DNA from: CAKZQX01 sp034435975
GTDB taxonomy: Bacteria; Chloroflexota; Chloroflexia; Chloroflexales; Chloroflexaceae
NCBI GenBank assembly: GCA_034435975.1
Contig: DAOTWD010000014.1
Coordinates: 62,001-126,000, forward strand
Length of the DNA: 64,000 nucleotides
Reading direction: 5' to 3'
The first letter of the stretch is position 1. Every line of letters begins with the position of its first letter. The translations under genes and the position numbers were made by a program. This document shows positions 6,911 through 15,670 of this stretch, in pieces. The notes under the pieces are model-generated. The model was not told the origin of the DNA and made no database searches. It worked only from the letters and a program-made list of their open reading frames with translations.

Positions 6911-7744
6911 ATGGCTGCAACACCAATGCAACGCATCCATCCACGCATTACCCTCCAGCGCCGACACTGGCATATGCTGAGGCTGATAAGCCTGGCACTC
7001 CCGCTCTTGCTGTTTATGGGGTTGCCGCTGGTGGCGTTGCTGGTGCGTACGGGATGGCAGGCTCTGGCAGCGACTATGTTCAGCACACTGGTTATGCAGA
7101 CAATCGGCCTGACGATGACCACGACGCTGCTGGCAACACTGCTGACAGTAGTGCTGGGCACACCGCTGGCCTATCTGCTGGCGCGCTATAACTTTCGCGG
7201 GCGTATCGTGCTGGAGACGCTGGTCGAGTTGCCGATGGTGCTGCCCCCCGCCGTCGCCGGGGTCGCACTTTTGATGGCGTTTGGGCGGCGGGGCGTGTTT
7301 GGAGCGCATCTGAGTACACTCGGACTCGAACTGGCCTTCACCCAGGCGGCGGTGGTGCTGGCGCAACTGTTTGTCGCTGGCCCATTTTATATCAAGTCGG
7401 CTCTGGCTGGCTTCGCTCGCATCGAACACGATGTAGAGGAGGCGGCCGCCATTGATGGGGCCGATCCCTGGATGGTTTTTCGCCGTATGACGGTGCCTCT
7501 GGCGTGGCCAGCTTTGCTGGGTGGGATGGTCATGACCTGGGCACGGGCGCTAGGCGAGTTTGGTGCCACCATTATCTTTGCCGGTAACTTCCCCGGCCGT
7601 ACGCAGACTATGCCGCTGGCAATTTATATCGGGTTTGAGTTGGATCTGCAGGTGGCTTTGACATTGTCGATTGTGTTACTCGTGATTTCTTTCGCGGTGC
7701 TGGCACTGGTCAAAGGCTTGCTGCGCCAGCGGTTGGTACCGTAG
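6911..7744 (+). CDS. modB: Molybdate ABC transporter permease
   Basis: A 277-residue inner-membrane permease that forms the molybdate channel. Hydrophobic helices fill most of the protein (first at about residues 21-45), and the ABC-contact loop is seen as EEAAAIDGADPWMVFRRMTVPLAWPALLGG, read here in two parts: EEAAAIDGADPW and FRRMTVPLA. LVELPMVLPPAVAGVALL is the typical CysT/ModB signature. AAGGAGA precedes the ATG. The partner ATPase ModC, usually next, is missing from the window, so the ATP-hydrolysing subunit must be encoded elsewhere or shared with another importer. Confidence 0.93.
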   Translation: MAATPMQRIHPRITLQRRHWHMLRLISLALPLLLFMGLPLVALLVRTGWQALAATMFSTLVMQTIGLTMTTTLLATLLTVVLGTPLAYLLARYNFRGRIVLETLVELPMVLPPAVAGVALLMAFGRRGVFGAHLSTLGLELAFTQAAVVLAQLFVAGPFYIKSALAGFARIEHDVEEAAAIDGADPWMVFRRMTVPLAWPALLGGMVMTWARALGEFGATIIFAGNFPGRTQTMPLAIYIGFELDLQVALTLSIVLLVISFAVLALVKGLLRQRLVP

Positions 7745-7753
7745 TTTATAGTC

Positions 7754-7778
7754 GATCGGTCAGAAATCCTGACCGATC
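7754..7778 (+). terminator. Hairpin between modB and mop
   Basis: Perfect 10-base stem GATCGGTCAG / CTGACCGATC with a 5-base loop, 10 bases after the modB stop and 35 bases before the mop start. No T-run follows, so it may protect the upstream mRNA or partly reduce readthrough into mop. Confidence 0.5.
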
Positions 7779-7812
7779 AGGTACGTGTTGATGGTTGAAA
7801 GGGGTTTATCGA

Positions 7813-8022
7813 ATGGACGTAAGCGCACGCAATCAGATCAAGGGGACGATTAAGAGCGTGAAAAAAGGGTCGGTGATGGCCGAAATTGAAGTAATATTGC
7901 CGGGTGGAGCGGAACTGGTGTCGGTTATTACAATTGCATCTGCCGAGCGGATGCAACTGGCGGTTGGCAAAGAGGTCATAGTGGTAATCAAGTCCACCGA
8001 CGTAATGCTGGCAACCGATTAG
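7813..8022 (+). CDS. mop: Molbindin (Mop, single TOBE domain)
   Basis: A 69-residue protein made of one TOBE domain, the fold used by molbindins to bind molybdate or tungstate between subunits of a hexamer in the cytoplasm. SARNQIKGTIKSVKKGSVMAE is the family start, with the key blocks SARNQIKG and VGKEVIVVIKSTDVMLA. I chose the ATG at 7813 rather than the upstream TTG at 7795 because GAAAGGGG lies just before it and homology begins at SARN. It follows modB and likely stores or buffers molybdate for nitrogenase cofactor synthesis. Confidence 0.9.
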   Translation: MDVSARNQIKGTIKSVKKGSVMAEIEVILPGGAELVSVITIASAERMQLAVGKEVIVVIKSTDVMLATD

Positions 8023-8197
8023 CACGGCAACCAGGCTGCTGCTGCCAAGTTGCATTCTGGCGTACAATAGGGGTTGCCCACCGCAACCGCTGACGCATCC
8101 GGACGCTACCGGGCTGGCACGGTAGTCGGTTCTACCGTAAAAACCCGACCTGTGAAAGATACCGCTGGGTAATTCAGGTTTGGGGGCACCACGACGG

Positions 8198-8269
8198 ACA
8201 CGAAGCACACACCGAGGGCCAGGGTCGGAGCATACCACCACCCCTGCGTGTCCTGCGTGTGCTTCGTGG
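8198..8269. repeat. Imperfect inverted repeat in mop-modD gap
   Basis: ACACGAAGCACAC (8198-8210) faces GTGTGCTTCGTGG (8257-8269), 12 of 13 bases complementary. The 494-base gap between mop and modD otherwise shows no gene; besides this hairpin it holds the AACGACT/AGTCGTT hairpin near 8421 and a family C repeat directly before modD. Confidence 0.45.
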
Positions 8270-8446
8270 TTTTCTATCAGGTTATAAAAGTCCAGGAACC
8301 TCCTTGCTGCAAATGTGAAACCAGATCGGTATCAGAGGAAAGCCGAGGGCGCGACGTTCTCGCTCCCAGATACTATGCCATGGTTCCAGATGCCACATTT
8401 TGACGTGACACATGGAGTAACGACTTTAGTCGTTCGACAGCGTTAC

Positions 8447-8510
8447 AAACGACGAACGTCGTGACGACGTGCTACCCAACGGTAAAGTATCGCTGAACCT
8501 TATCTAAGGG
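8447..8510 (+). repeat. Family C leader repeat, copy 1
   Basis: Contains ACGACGAACGTCGT and CGACGTGCTACCCAA, then GTATCG and GAACC...TCTAAGG, ending 6 bases before the modD start. A second copy at 44652-44716 ends 13 bases before another start codon, and a fragment is at 50203. The shared position in front of genes suggests it brings a leader or promoter element. Confidence 0.5.
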
Positions 8511-8516
8511 AAAAAC

Positions 8517-9392
8517 ATGAACCGGCCACGCCCGTTGTGTGTGTTTGATAGCGAACTGGATCATTTCATCCGCGAAGATGTGCCCTATTTTGACTTGACA
8601 ACGCTGGCACTGGGTATTGGTGATGCATCGGGGATGATCAGCTTTACCACCCGCCATCCGACAGTCATCTGTGGCACGGAGGAGGCTGCACGTATCCTGG
8701 AACGCTGTGGCGCAACCGTTACGCTGTGTATGGCGAGTGGTACGCTTCTGGCAACGGGAACGCTGTTTCTCAGCGCTACGGGAACCGCGCGGGCACTCCA
8801 TCAGGGATGGCGCGTTGCGCTGAGTCTGCTGGAGTATGTTTCCGGTATTGCCACCCGCACCCGCGAACTGGTGACCGCCGCACAGCAGATCAACCCGCAG
8901 GTGGTGGTGGTAACTACGCGCAAGGTCTTCCCAGGCACAAAGGCGCTGGCGGTCAAGGCTATTCTGGCTGGCGGGGCTATGCCGCACCGTCTGGGGCTAT
9001 CCGAGTCCGTCCTGATCTTTGCACAGCACCTGGCGTTTCTGGATGGCTGGGCAGGCTTGATCGAGCGCCTGCCAGCCTTGCGACAACAGTGTCAGGAAAA
9101 AAAGATTGGGGTTGAGGTCGAGCGCCTGGAAGATGCGCTGATGCTGGCCGAAGCTGGAGTGGATGTTGTTCAGTTTGATAAACTTCCACCCTCCGCGCTC
9201 CAGGAAGCAGTCGTCGTGCTGAAACGTGACTATCCGCAGTTACTGGTTGTGGCTGCGGGCGGAATAACTCAGGCGAATGTGCAGAGGTATGCTGCTACAG
9301 GTGTGGATGTGCTGGCGACAACGGCAGTGTATAGTGGTAAGCCAGTTGATATTCAGGTAAATATTTGTCATAATTCGACTGGTAGTTCATAA
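8517..9392 (+). CDS. modD: ModD family pyrophosphorylase-like protein
   Basis: The 291-residue protein belongs to the ModD branch of the nicotinate-nucleotide pyrophosphorylase (QPRTase) fold. Signatures are VPYFDLTT near the start, TRKVFPGTKALAVKAILAGG and PHRLGLSESVLIF in the centre, GVEVERLEDAL, and AAGGITQANVQRYAATGVD towards the end. ModD genes are found within molybdate transport clusters and are linked to molybdenum use, especially in nitrogen fixers, but the exact reaction is not firmly known. Here it follows mop on the same strand after a repeat-filled gap, so it may have its own promoter. Confidence 0.88.
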   Translation: MNRPRPLCVFDSELDHFIREDVPYFDLTTLALGIGDASGMISFTTRHPTVICGTEEAARILERCGATVTLCMASGTLLATGTLFLSATGTARALHQGWRVALSLLEYVSGIATRTRELVTAAQQINPQVVVVTTRKVFPGTKALAVKAILAGGAMPHRLGLSESVLIFAQHLAFLDGWAGLIERLPALRQQCQEKKIGVEVERLEDALMLAEAGVDVVQFDKLPPSALQEAVVVLKRDYPQLLVVAAGGITQANVQRYAATGVDVLATTAVYSGKPVDIQVNICHNSTGSS

Positions 9393-9408
9393 GATTAGTA
9401 CGGATGTG

Positions 9409-9738
9409 GCCGGCATGATTCCAGGCCATACCTCGGTCAATAAGCCGAAAGATCTGCGGCGGGCCAGCACCATAGCCACGCCAGGGTTTCTCGGCAAAAT
9501 GTCGCGCCTACACCGTGACCATATCCGCGCCATCAAAGCCACCTTTCGCAACCAGCGACTCGGCCATCCCGATAGTCATATGCGTATCATCGGTATACTG
9601 CCTCGGTACAAGCTCCTGCTGGCGCTGGAGCAGCGAGAGCCAGTCATTGGGCAACTGGCCCTCAAAAGGCGCACCCAGTGCATCACCAATGGCAACGCCC
9701 AGCAGCGTGCCACGGAAGGTAGCGTGCAAATCAAGCAT
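9409..9738 (-). pseudogene. ADP-ribosylglycohydrolase (DraG family) remnant
   Basis: The minus strand encodes about 105 residues of the N-terminal part of an ADP-ribosylglycohydrolase: GVAIGDALGAPFEG and the metal-binding YTDDTHMTIG are intact. An in-frame TAG (9508-9510, after GADMVTV) interrupts it, and the same frame continues with FAEKPWRGYGAGPPQIF, a normal part of the family, before homology stops near the modD end. The C-terminal two thirds are missing. DraG enzymes reactivate ADP-ribosylated nitrogenase reductase in some diazotrophs, but the family is broad and this copy may have had another target. Confidence 0.8.
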
Positions 9739-10314
9739 GATATTCTCTTTCTTACAATTGCAATAGGCTTGCTATCATTACGCCCGCATTGATCCGCACG
9801 TCATTTCTATTATAAGGTTATTTCGATTTATCAGCGGTATCTGTTCTGAGGAACGGTCGCCTGCAGGGGTTGCGGGGCCAGAATTTGCCCACTCCCCCAT
9901 CGGAACGAGGACAAACGTCACAGCAGTATAGAGTGAGTCTCCGATTGCGTTCATCGCGTCCGAAAGCGATAAAGCGTAACACGATTAAACGAATCGGAAT
10001 AACCTTTATTGTATGCTATAGCCATTCGCGTGCAAAGTATCACCAGACACACCTGTAAATCACCCTGATGGTAAAAAGAAGACGAAAAATTTGAAGAATA
10101 AATACTATCATGACCAATCTCACATCAACAAACCATACCACACTCAGCTAGGCTGAAGTAGATCTACGGGCACGATGGCAACATATCGTATTAGGCCTGC
10201 CTATTTTGTAAAACCAATGTTGACTAAGGGTGGTACGACCTGCTATGCTAGACCCATCAAACAAAAGCACGTTACTCTCAAGTAACATATAGTTAGTCAA
10301 AAGGAGTAAATACG
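9739..10314. other. AT-richer gap before ferredoxin
   Basis: No gene is visible in this 576-base stretch. It is richer in A and T than its neighbours and contains, near 9756, an element with TAGGCTTGCTATC that recurs (as ATAGCAAGCC) near 19936 and 35177. The right end holds the ferredoxin promoter. Confidence 0.5.
10220..10249 (+). promoter_or_regulatory. Ferredoxin promoter
   Basis: TTGACT (10220-10225) and TATGCT (10244-10249) are separated by 18 bases and preceded the ferredoxin ATG by 66 bases. A plain sigma70 promoter; no NifA/sigma54-type GG-N10-GC box is evident. Confidence 0.55.
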
Positions 10315-10530
10315 ATGACTCAGCAAGCCACCCACTGGATCGATCCAGCCAAATGCGTTGTCTGTGATGCCTGTCGCCCGGTGTGCCCGCGCAATGCCAT
10401 TAGTGCCCACGCTACCGATGCCACGTATGTTATTGATCCCGCGCTGTGCAACAATTGCCAGAACATCTCGGCGGTACGCTGTGTTCCCCAGTGCCCCACC
10501 AACGCGATTTTCCCACCCCAGACAGCGTAA
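10315..10530 (+). CDS. 2[4Fe-4S] ferredoxin
   Basis: A 71-residue small electron carrier with two cluster motifs: CVVCDACRPVCP (residues 13-24) and CNNCQNISAVRCVPQCP (44-60). The longer spacing in the second motif is typical of the Nif-associated and Alvin-type ferredoxins. AAAAGGAG precedes the ATG. Given the adjacent nif and mod genes, a role as electron donor to nitrogenase or to cofactor synthesis is likely, but a general ferredoxin role cannot be excluded. Confidence 0.92.
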   Translation: MTQQATHWIDPAKCVVCDACRPVCPRNAISAHATDATYVIDPALCNNCQNISAVRCVPQCPTNAIFPPQTA

Positions 10531-10538
10531 ACTTGATT

Positions 10539-10799
10539 TCATGCCCGTGCTGGCGCTTCCTGTCGGCACGGGCACATAAAGGTACCCACCACAAACCACC
10601 GCATGGACTCCGCGACAGAGCAACGCGAGGCGAGAAAGAAGCGTCGCCGGCGTGTTTCAGGCGAGAGGCACCAGAACAGATCAACCAGCCGGCTGGCATC
10701 ATCGGGTCGAACATACCGTATCATAACAGTACGTCCATCACGTATCTTCAAGATACGTGACAGACCGGGTTGTGGATTCAGCGTGTCAGGTTGATTCAT
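10539..10799 (-). pseudogene. Truncated GNAT acetyltransferase fragment
   Basis: About 86 residues on the minus strand; the first part, IRYVRPDDASRLVDLFWCLS followed by PETRRRRFF, matches the N-terminal strand-helix of GNAT acetyltransferases of the type also fused to NDP-forming acyl-CoA synthetases. After about residue 60 similarity is lost and the reading frame ends in unrelated sequence next to the ferredoxin stop. The acetyl-CoA binding region is missing, so the fragment is not a working enzyme. Confidence 0.6.
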
Positions 10800-10914
10800 C
10801 TTGACACCACCTGACAAAGAGCGAATAATAGGCCTGGTACGAGTATACTATCGAAAGTTACAAATGTAAGACGCAGTGCGTCATGAAAAACGCGAGAGTA
10901 ATCCCCCATCACAG

Positions 10915-11029
10915 GGTACACGCGGTCGTTCATAACCAATGGCTTTCGCCTTTGGCAGACCAACGCTGAACGTGTCCCCGCTGCGTGCAGGCGAAGATGT
11001 TTTTTCAAGCGACCGCGCATGTCCTGCAA
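10915..11029. repeat. Family A palindromic repeat, copy 3
   Basis: Left arm GTACACGCGGTCG and CTTTCGCCTTTGGCAG; right arm GCAGGCGAAGATG then TTTCAAGCGACCGCG. Lies in the gap between the acetyltransferase fragment and miaA. Confidence 0.6.
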
Positions 11030-11140
11030 ATCGATGATGAAAAACTGATGGCGTGTACAAGGGAACGCTCTGTCCAGGCTGCACCCGGGACTCCCGGGTA
11101 ACCATGACCATCAGGGTTGCTATAGGCGCGAATACGTTGT

Positions 11141-12022
11141 ATGAAACATGTACCGCCACTCATCGCCATTGTTGGCCCCACCGCTGTGGGCAAGACAGCG
11201 TTGAGTCTGGAACTGGCCCAACGCTTGAATGCCGAGATCGTCTCAGCCGACTCGCGGCAGGTCTATCGGCGAATGGATATTGGTACTGCCAAACCAACGC
11301 GAGCCGAACGAGCTACCGTCATGCATCACCTGATTGACATTGTGGATCCCGATGATGAATTCTCACTGGCGATCTATGTAGATCGGGCGCGGACAGCGCT
11401 GGAGGACATTACTGCCCGTGGCAAGGTGCCCCTCCTGGTTGGTGGCACCGGGCAATATCTGGCAGCGGTGCTAGAGGGTTGGCAAATTCCCCGCGTGCCG
11501 CCCCAGCCGGAACTACGCGCTGCGCTGGAACAAGAAGTACACGCCTATGGCGCGATGGCCTTGCATGCGCGACTGGCACAGGTCGATCCGCTCGCCGCTG
11601 CGGCGATTATGCCCGAAAATGTGCGCCGTGTCATTCGTGCCCTGGAAGTGTATCTTACTACGGGGAAGCCGATTTCTGTTCAACAGACGCGCCAGCCACC
11701 ACCATACCGTATTCAGACGCTCTGGCTACAGGTGCCGCGGGCCGAACTTTACGGCCGCATTGATGCCCGCGTGGATGCAATGATGGCATCGGGGTTGCTC
11801 GCTGAGGTGCAGGCATTGCTTGAAGCGGGTTATGACTGGACGTTGCCAGCCATGTCAGGCCTGGGCTACATTCAATTTCGGCCGTATTTTGCGGGTAGTA
11901 CCGATGTAGCCTCATGCGTTCAACAACTGAAGTACGATACTCATGCCTTTGCCCGTCGGCAGGCCAGCTGGTTCAAACGCCTACCGAATATTGTTACGAA
12001 CGAACGTGACTTGATGGTGTGA
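11141..12022 (+). CDS. miaA: tRNA dimethylallyltransferase
   Basis: The 293-residue enzyme transfers a dimethylallyl group to A37 of tRNAs that read UNN codons. The P-loop is GPTAVGKTAL (residues 12-21), followed by SADSRQVYRRMDIGTAKPT, the family hallmark, and HHLIDIVDPDDEFS. GGTGQYLAAVLEGW and RVIRALEVYLTTGKP complete the pattern. Length is normal. The gene stands alone between a repeat and an element, with no clear Shine-Dalgarno site before its ATG. Confidence 0.95.
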   Translation: MKHVPPLIAIVGPTAVGKTALSLELAQRLNAEIVSADSRQVYRRMDIGTAKPTRAERATVMHHLIDIVDPDDEFSLAIYVDRARTALEDITARGKVPLLVGGTGQYLAAVLEGWQIPRVPPQPELRAALEQEVHAYGAMALHARLAQVDPLAAAAIMPENVRRVIRALEVYLTTGKPISVQQTRQPPPYRIQTLWLQVPRAELYGRIDARVDAMMASGLLAEVQALLEAGYDWTLPAMSGLGYIQFRPYFAGSTDVASCVQQLKYDTHAFARRQASWFKRLPNIVTNERDLMV

Positions 12023-12131
12023 GGCGCGCGTATTGGAAGACGCCTTACAGCAAGCCTGAAAGAGTTGTAAAGCACCGGATTCAAGGCTGAAATACCGGGT
12101 CTCGTTTTGTCAAGGCTTCGTGCGCCTCGTT

Positions 12132-12235
12132 AGAAAGGAGGAGATAAAAGTCCTCGCCAATGGCTCCCTCTTTCCTGACGGCTATTTCCTATCCTCCATT
12201 TTCTATTTTTTACTTTCTACAACTTGCCTCTTGCC
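12132..12235. repeat. Purine/pyrimidine palindromic element
   Basis: A purine arm (AGAAAGGAGGAGATAAAAG) and a long pyrimidine arm (CCTCTTTCCTGACGGCTATT and on) separated by a short loop. It ends exactly at the stop of the M20 peptidase gene and shares TCCTCTTTCCTGAC with the element at 13741, on the other side of the same gene. Confidence 0.5.
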
Positions 12236-13612
12236 TCATTTTTCATCACCTGACATTGTAGCCAGCGTCTGGAACATATGACAGTTAAAATGGACGGCAC
12301 GTTCTAGATCAGAAAGACGGATATGCTCGTCTGGCGCATGCATCCCGCTGGCCCAGTAGATCGGGTTACCAGGTGCGGCCAATCCTGGGACACCGACATA
12401 GCGTTGCAAAGCACCGAGTAGCGGCAGCGTTCCGCCCAGCAATGGTGTCACTGAGGGACGCTGATTATGAAAGGAAGTAGCAACAGCAGCGATACGCTGC
12501 ACAAAGGGATGGTCAAGTGGTGTGGCGACTGGTGGGGCTGCCCCCAGACAGGTGAGCTTAATATCGGTGTATCCTGCATCAACCAGATGCGCAGACAGCT
12601 TCGCCAGAATGTCGTGCGGATCCTGGTCTGGTACGAGGCGAAAGTCAATTTTGCACATTGCCTTTGCAGGCAGCACCGTCTTGACACCAGAGCCAGTATA
12701 GCCACTTAATAAACCAGCAATATTGCAGGTCGGACTGAAGGCCTGTCGTTCACGCAGAGCAACACCACGTAGTCCATCAACGAACTGCTCAACCTGATAC
12801 GCCTGGCGTTGATAATCGTCAAGATCGGGTTGGTCAAGCAGGGCAGCGAGTTGGGCTGGCGTTGGCGGGCGGACAGCATCGTAGAAGCCGGGAATACGTA
12901 CATAGCCCTCAGGGGTACGCAAGGTAGCCAGCGCCTGGATCAGGTTCCAGGCTGCACTGGGAACGATCGGGGCAACCATTGAGTGCGCATCGACCCCGGC
13001 ACATTGTAATTCCAACTGCACATAGAGCAGCCCTTTCGTCCCCAGGATCAACTGGGGCCGATCCGCCACATCAAAGCCTTGCCCCTCCCATAAGCACCCA
13101 TCAGCTTGCAACAGATCGGCATAGCGCTCGGCCACCGTCGCAAAATGGGGGCTACCGATTTCTTCTTCGCCCTCAATGATCCAGCGAATTGTCAACGGTA
13201 GCTCTCCATTCACTGCGCGTAGGGTGTGTATTGCCGCCAGGCGGGCGGCAATCTCACCCTTGTTATCAGCTGCCCCGCGTGCATAGAACTTACCATCGCG
13301 TACCGTGGGGACAAAAGGTGGTGTATGCCAGAGTTCGAGTGGATCAGCAGGCTGGACATCGTAGTGGTTGTAGAGCAAGAGCGTGTAGGGACTACGCCCA
13401 CGCTGCTCGCCATAGACAACAGGTGGTGCGCCATCAACCAGCAGTTGCCGGGTGTTGAAGCCTGCGGCTTGCAGTAACTCTTCTGTCAGATCGGCCATTT
13501 CAGCCATACCCTGCCCGAGCGCCGCAATGGCAGGCTGGCGACATAACTGTTCGAGCAAAGCTATTGCATGAGCTGGAATGGAAGATAGATCCTTATGAGT
13601 AGTATCAGTCAT
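12236..13612 (-). CDS. M20 family peptidase (dipeptidase-like)
   Basis: A 458-residue zinc metallopeptidase of the M20 family, which hydrolyses dipeptides or related amide substrates in the cytoplasm. The metal site shows YNHYDVQPADP (first His/Asp), ARGAADNKGE (bridging Asp) and IEGEEEIGSP (catalytic Glu). The family dimerisation lid lies in the middle, and the last zinc His is in ASGMHAPDEHI. I start at the ATG at 13612, which has GGAGG six bases before it, instead of the longer frame from 13711. It is flanked on both sides by purine/pyrimidine elements. Substrate is unknown. Confidence 0.88.
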   Translation of the reverse strand: MTDTTHKDLSSIPAHAIALLEQLCRQPAIAALGQGMAEMADLTEELLQAAGFNTRQLLVDGAPPVVYGEQRGRSPYTLLLYNHYDVQPADPLELWHTPPFVPTVRDGKFYARGAADNKGEIAARLAAIHTLRAVNGELPLTIRWIIEGEEEIGSPHFATVAERYADLLQADGCLWEGQGFDVADRPQLILGTKGLLYVQLELQCAGVDAHSMVAPIVPSAAWNLIQALATLRTPEGYVRIPGFYDAVRPPTPAQLAALLDQPDLDDYQRQAYQVEQFVDGLRGVALRERQAFSPTCNIAGLLSGYTGSGVKTVLPAKAMCKIDFRLVPDQDPHDILAKLSAHLVDAGYTDIKLTCLGAAPPVATPLDHPFVQRIAAVATSFHNQRPSVTPLLGGTLPLLGALQRYVGVPGLAAPGNPIYWASGMHAPDEHIRLSDLERAVHFNCHMFQTLATMSGDEK

Positions 13613-13740
13613 TGCAATCCTCCGTGGTGCCTGGAATGAATATGACGAGTTGCTGAACCATGTGTCCAGCCTGGATGAGAGCATGGTACCATTATCTGCT
13701 GGAGAATGCACACCCTCATCTGTCCTTCGACCGTATACCT

Positions 13741-13866
13741 TCCTTTTAGGAAATAGGAGATATAGGAAATAGAAAGAGGAGATAGAACAGGGGAAAGAGA
13801 AGTCCGCTTCAATGCCCTCCTCTTTCCTGACTGCTATTTCCTCTTTTCTGACTGCTATTTTCTATA
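13741..13866. repeat. Purine/pyrimidine palindromic element
   Basis: Purine arm with GGAAATAGGAGATATAGGAA and AGAGGAGATAGAACAGGGG; pyrimidine arm with CCTCCTCTTTCCTGACTGC and CTCTTTTCTGACTGC. Parts are shared with the elements at 12132 and 30600 (GAGATAGAACAG). The remaining 13613-13933 gap holds no gene. Confidence 0.55.
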
Positions 13867-13933
13867 AGCAGCAAGAGTCCAGGGATCAGGCGTATACTCA
13901 GAAGCACTCCATAGTGGCGAGGGAGGAACCCTG

Positions 13934-15232
13934 TTACAACTCAACAAAATAGGATCGACATGCCGCTTCCAGGAGTTGCGGTGACATAGTAGGCTTAATA
14001 TTCAAGAAGTGCGCCATATCTATCACCTGATCAATCAAGTCACGCGGATGGACAGAACGCAGTTCAAGATTACGTCTGGCATACTGCTCTGTCAGCAAAT
14101 AGCGCAAGCCCTCATCACTATAAGGCACATCCTTTGCGGTGCAGACACGGCGCATAATCTCACGATATTGAGTCGGGGTGGGATTGCCGACCTCGATTTT
14201 GTAGCGGATACGGCGCAGGAACGCCTCGTCAACCAGTTCCTTCGGGTCAAGATTGGTGGAGAAAATAATCAACTGATCGAATGGAACCTCTATTTTCTTT
14301 CCCGTATGTAGTGTCAAAAAGTCGACTCGCTTCTCGAGCGGCACAATCCAACGGTTGAGCAGATCACGGGGTCTCATCTGCTGCCGCCCAAAGTCGTCGA
14401 TCAAAAACAGGCCCGCATTGGCTTTCATCTGTAGCGGCGCTTCATAGTACTTGCTGATTGGATTATAGATCAGATCGAGCGAGTCCATATTTAACTCGCC
14501 ACCCGTTATCACAATCGGTCGTTTAGAATACACCCAGCGCCGATCAAAGAGAGTGCCCTCAGGCATGGGGAGTGGAACCGCGGTATGGTGAATCGCATCA
14601 AAGACCTTGATCACCTGTCCATCAACAATGACCGCATGCGGAATACAGATAGCATCAGAAAACAGCCGTGTAATTGCTTCGGCAATCGACGTTTTCCCGT
14701 TCCCAGCGTGACCATAGAGAAAGATCGAACGTCCCGAATTAATCGCCGGGCCAAGCTCCTGGATCAGCGCGGTACTAACCACCAGATGCGCAAAAGCCTC
14801 ACGTAATCGTTGTTCATCGACAATCGTGCCATGAATTCCCTGTTTCTGCATAATGGCCGAATAGGCCGCCAGGGGCACCGGAGCCGGGCCAAGATACTGA
14901 CTGCGCTCACCCAGTTCACGAGCCCGCTCAACGCCCTTCTGGGTCACTTGATAGCGATAGGCACGCTCACTCAACCCGCCCGCGCCTTTCACCTCAACCA
15001 GTTGCTCACGACGTAAATAACGAATCGCTTGATCGAGAACCCCTTCATACCACAACGCCAGGTGGTCACTCAACTCCTGTCCAGTCAACTCACCAATAAC
15101 ATAGAGCGAGCGCAACACCAGGTCGGAAATATACGAAAGGGAGAGGCCCGTCTCTTCGATTGTGGTCGGACGACGTGGCAAAAACAGGTCTCGTTGCTCT
15201 ACTTCATCGCTCAGACTCACCGGGGTAAGCAT
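13934..15232 (-). CDS. AAA ATPase with N-terminal winged helix
   Basis: A 432-residue cytoplasmic ATPase. An N-terminal winged-helix-like region (about 25-110, LSYISDLVLRSLYVIGELTG and ALWYEGVLDQAIRYL) precedes the AAA core with Walker A GHAGNGKTSI and Walker B GLFLIDDFGRQ, plus a sensor-like IIFSTNLDP and an arginine-finger-like FLRRIRYKI. Proteins of this build are common in Chloroflexota, sometimes near secretion genes, but I see no such partner here. Target and function are unknown; the winged helix suggests nucleic-acid or protein contacts. Confidence 0.8.
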   Translation of the reverse strand: MLTPVSLSDEVEQRDLFLPRRPTTIEETGLSLSYISDLVLRSLYVIGELTGQELSDHLALWYEGVLDQAIRYLRREQLVEVKGAGGLSERAYRYQVTQKGVERARELGERSQYLGPAPVPLAAYSAIMQKQGIHGTIVDEQRLREAFAHLVVSTALIQELGPAINSGRSIFLYGHAGNGKTSIAEAITRLFSDAICIPHAVIVDGQVIKVFDAIHHTAVPLPMPEGTLFDRRWVYSKRPIVITGGELNMDSLDLIYNPISKYYEAPLQMKANAGLFLIDDFGRQQMRPRDLLNRWIVPLEKRVDFLTLHTGKKIEVPFDQLIIFSTNLDPKELVDEAFLRRIRYKIEVGNPTPTQYREIMRRVCTAKDVPYSDEGLRYLLTEQYARRNLELRSVHPRDLIDQVIDMAHFLNIKPTMSPQLLEAACRSYFVEL

Positions 15233-15407
15233 GGCGGCCCTCCGCTCCTGTCACTATTTGTTGCTGAAGATATACGATCTCGTTAGAGTCGCCCAATTCG
15301 TGGTCAGGGGCGACATCCTGAAATCTGGGTACTTGCAGCCTATGGTTCATGGTTATGAGTATATCATACCACAGGCTTATACGACAACGATACATCCCCT
15401 GGTTAGG

Positions 15408-15512
15408 GAGGTGCGGCGCGGCTTTATTGCTCTAGTATCACCTCTCTGGTGCGGTGCGGGGGCCGCAGAACCGCGCACTCCTGCCCAGATCAAGTCCCGT
15501 TGTAGTACGTAG
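15408..15512. repeat. Family B dispersed repeat, copy 2
   Basis: GC-rich block (GAGGTGCGGCGCGGC, GTGCGGGGGCCGCAG) ending in CAGATCAAGTCCCGTTGTAGTA, matching copies at 3838 and 35241. Confidence 0.45.
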
Positions 15513-15514
15513 AA

Positions 15515-15651
15515 AACGGTCTAAAAAGGGACGCGTGATGGGCTTTGTCCCTCACGCTGCTTCCCTGCCCGTCGTTGTGCGCCGGGCAGAAACAGGATGG
15601 TTTTGGAGGGCTGGGCCTTCCAAAACGCCCCTTCTTAGACAGGCTCTTAGA
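15515..15651. repeat. MITE-like element with short terminal inverted repeats
   Basis: GGTCTAAAAAGGGACGCGTG at the left faces AACGCCCCTTCTTAGACAGG at the right, an imperfect inverted repeat of about 20 bases around 95 bases of unique sequence. There is no ORF of note. Together with the family B copy it accounts for most of the 15233-15670 gap. Confidence 0.4.
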
Positions 15652-15670
15652 TAGCACACCACTCGTTATA

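Noticed and set aside
8430..8465. Phage or integron attachment site near the ACGACGAACGTCGT sequence
   Set aside because: It recurs at 44652 and 50203 as part of a leader repeat and has no integrase nearby.
10220..10249. Sigma54/NifA promoter for the ferredoxin
   Set aside because: No GG-N10-GC box or TGT-N10-ACA site is seen; a sigma70-type pair fits better.
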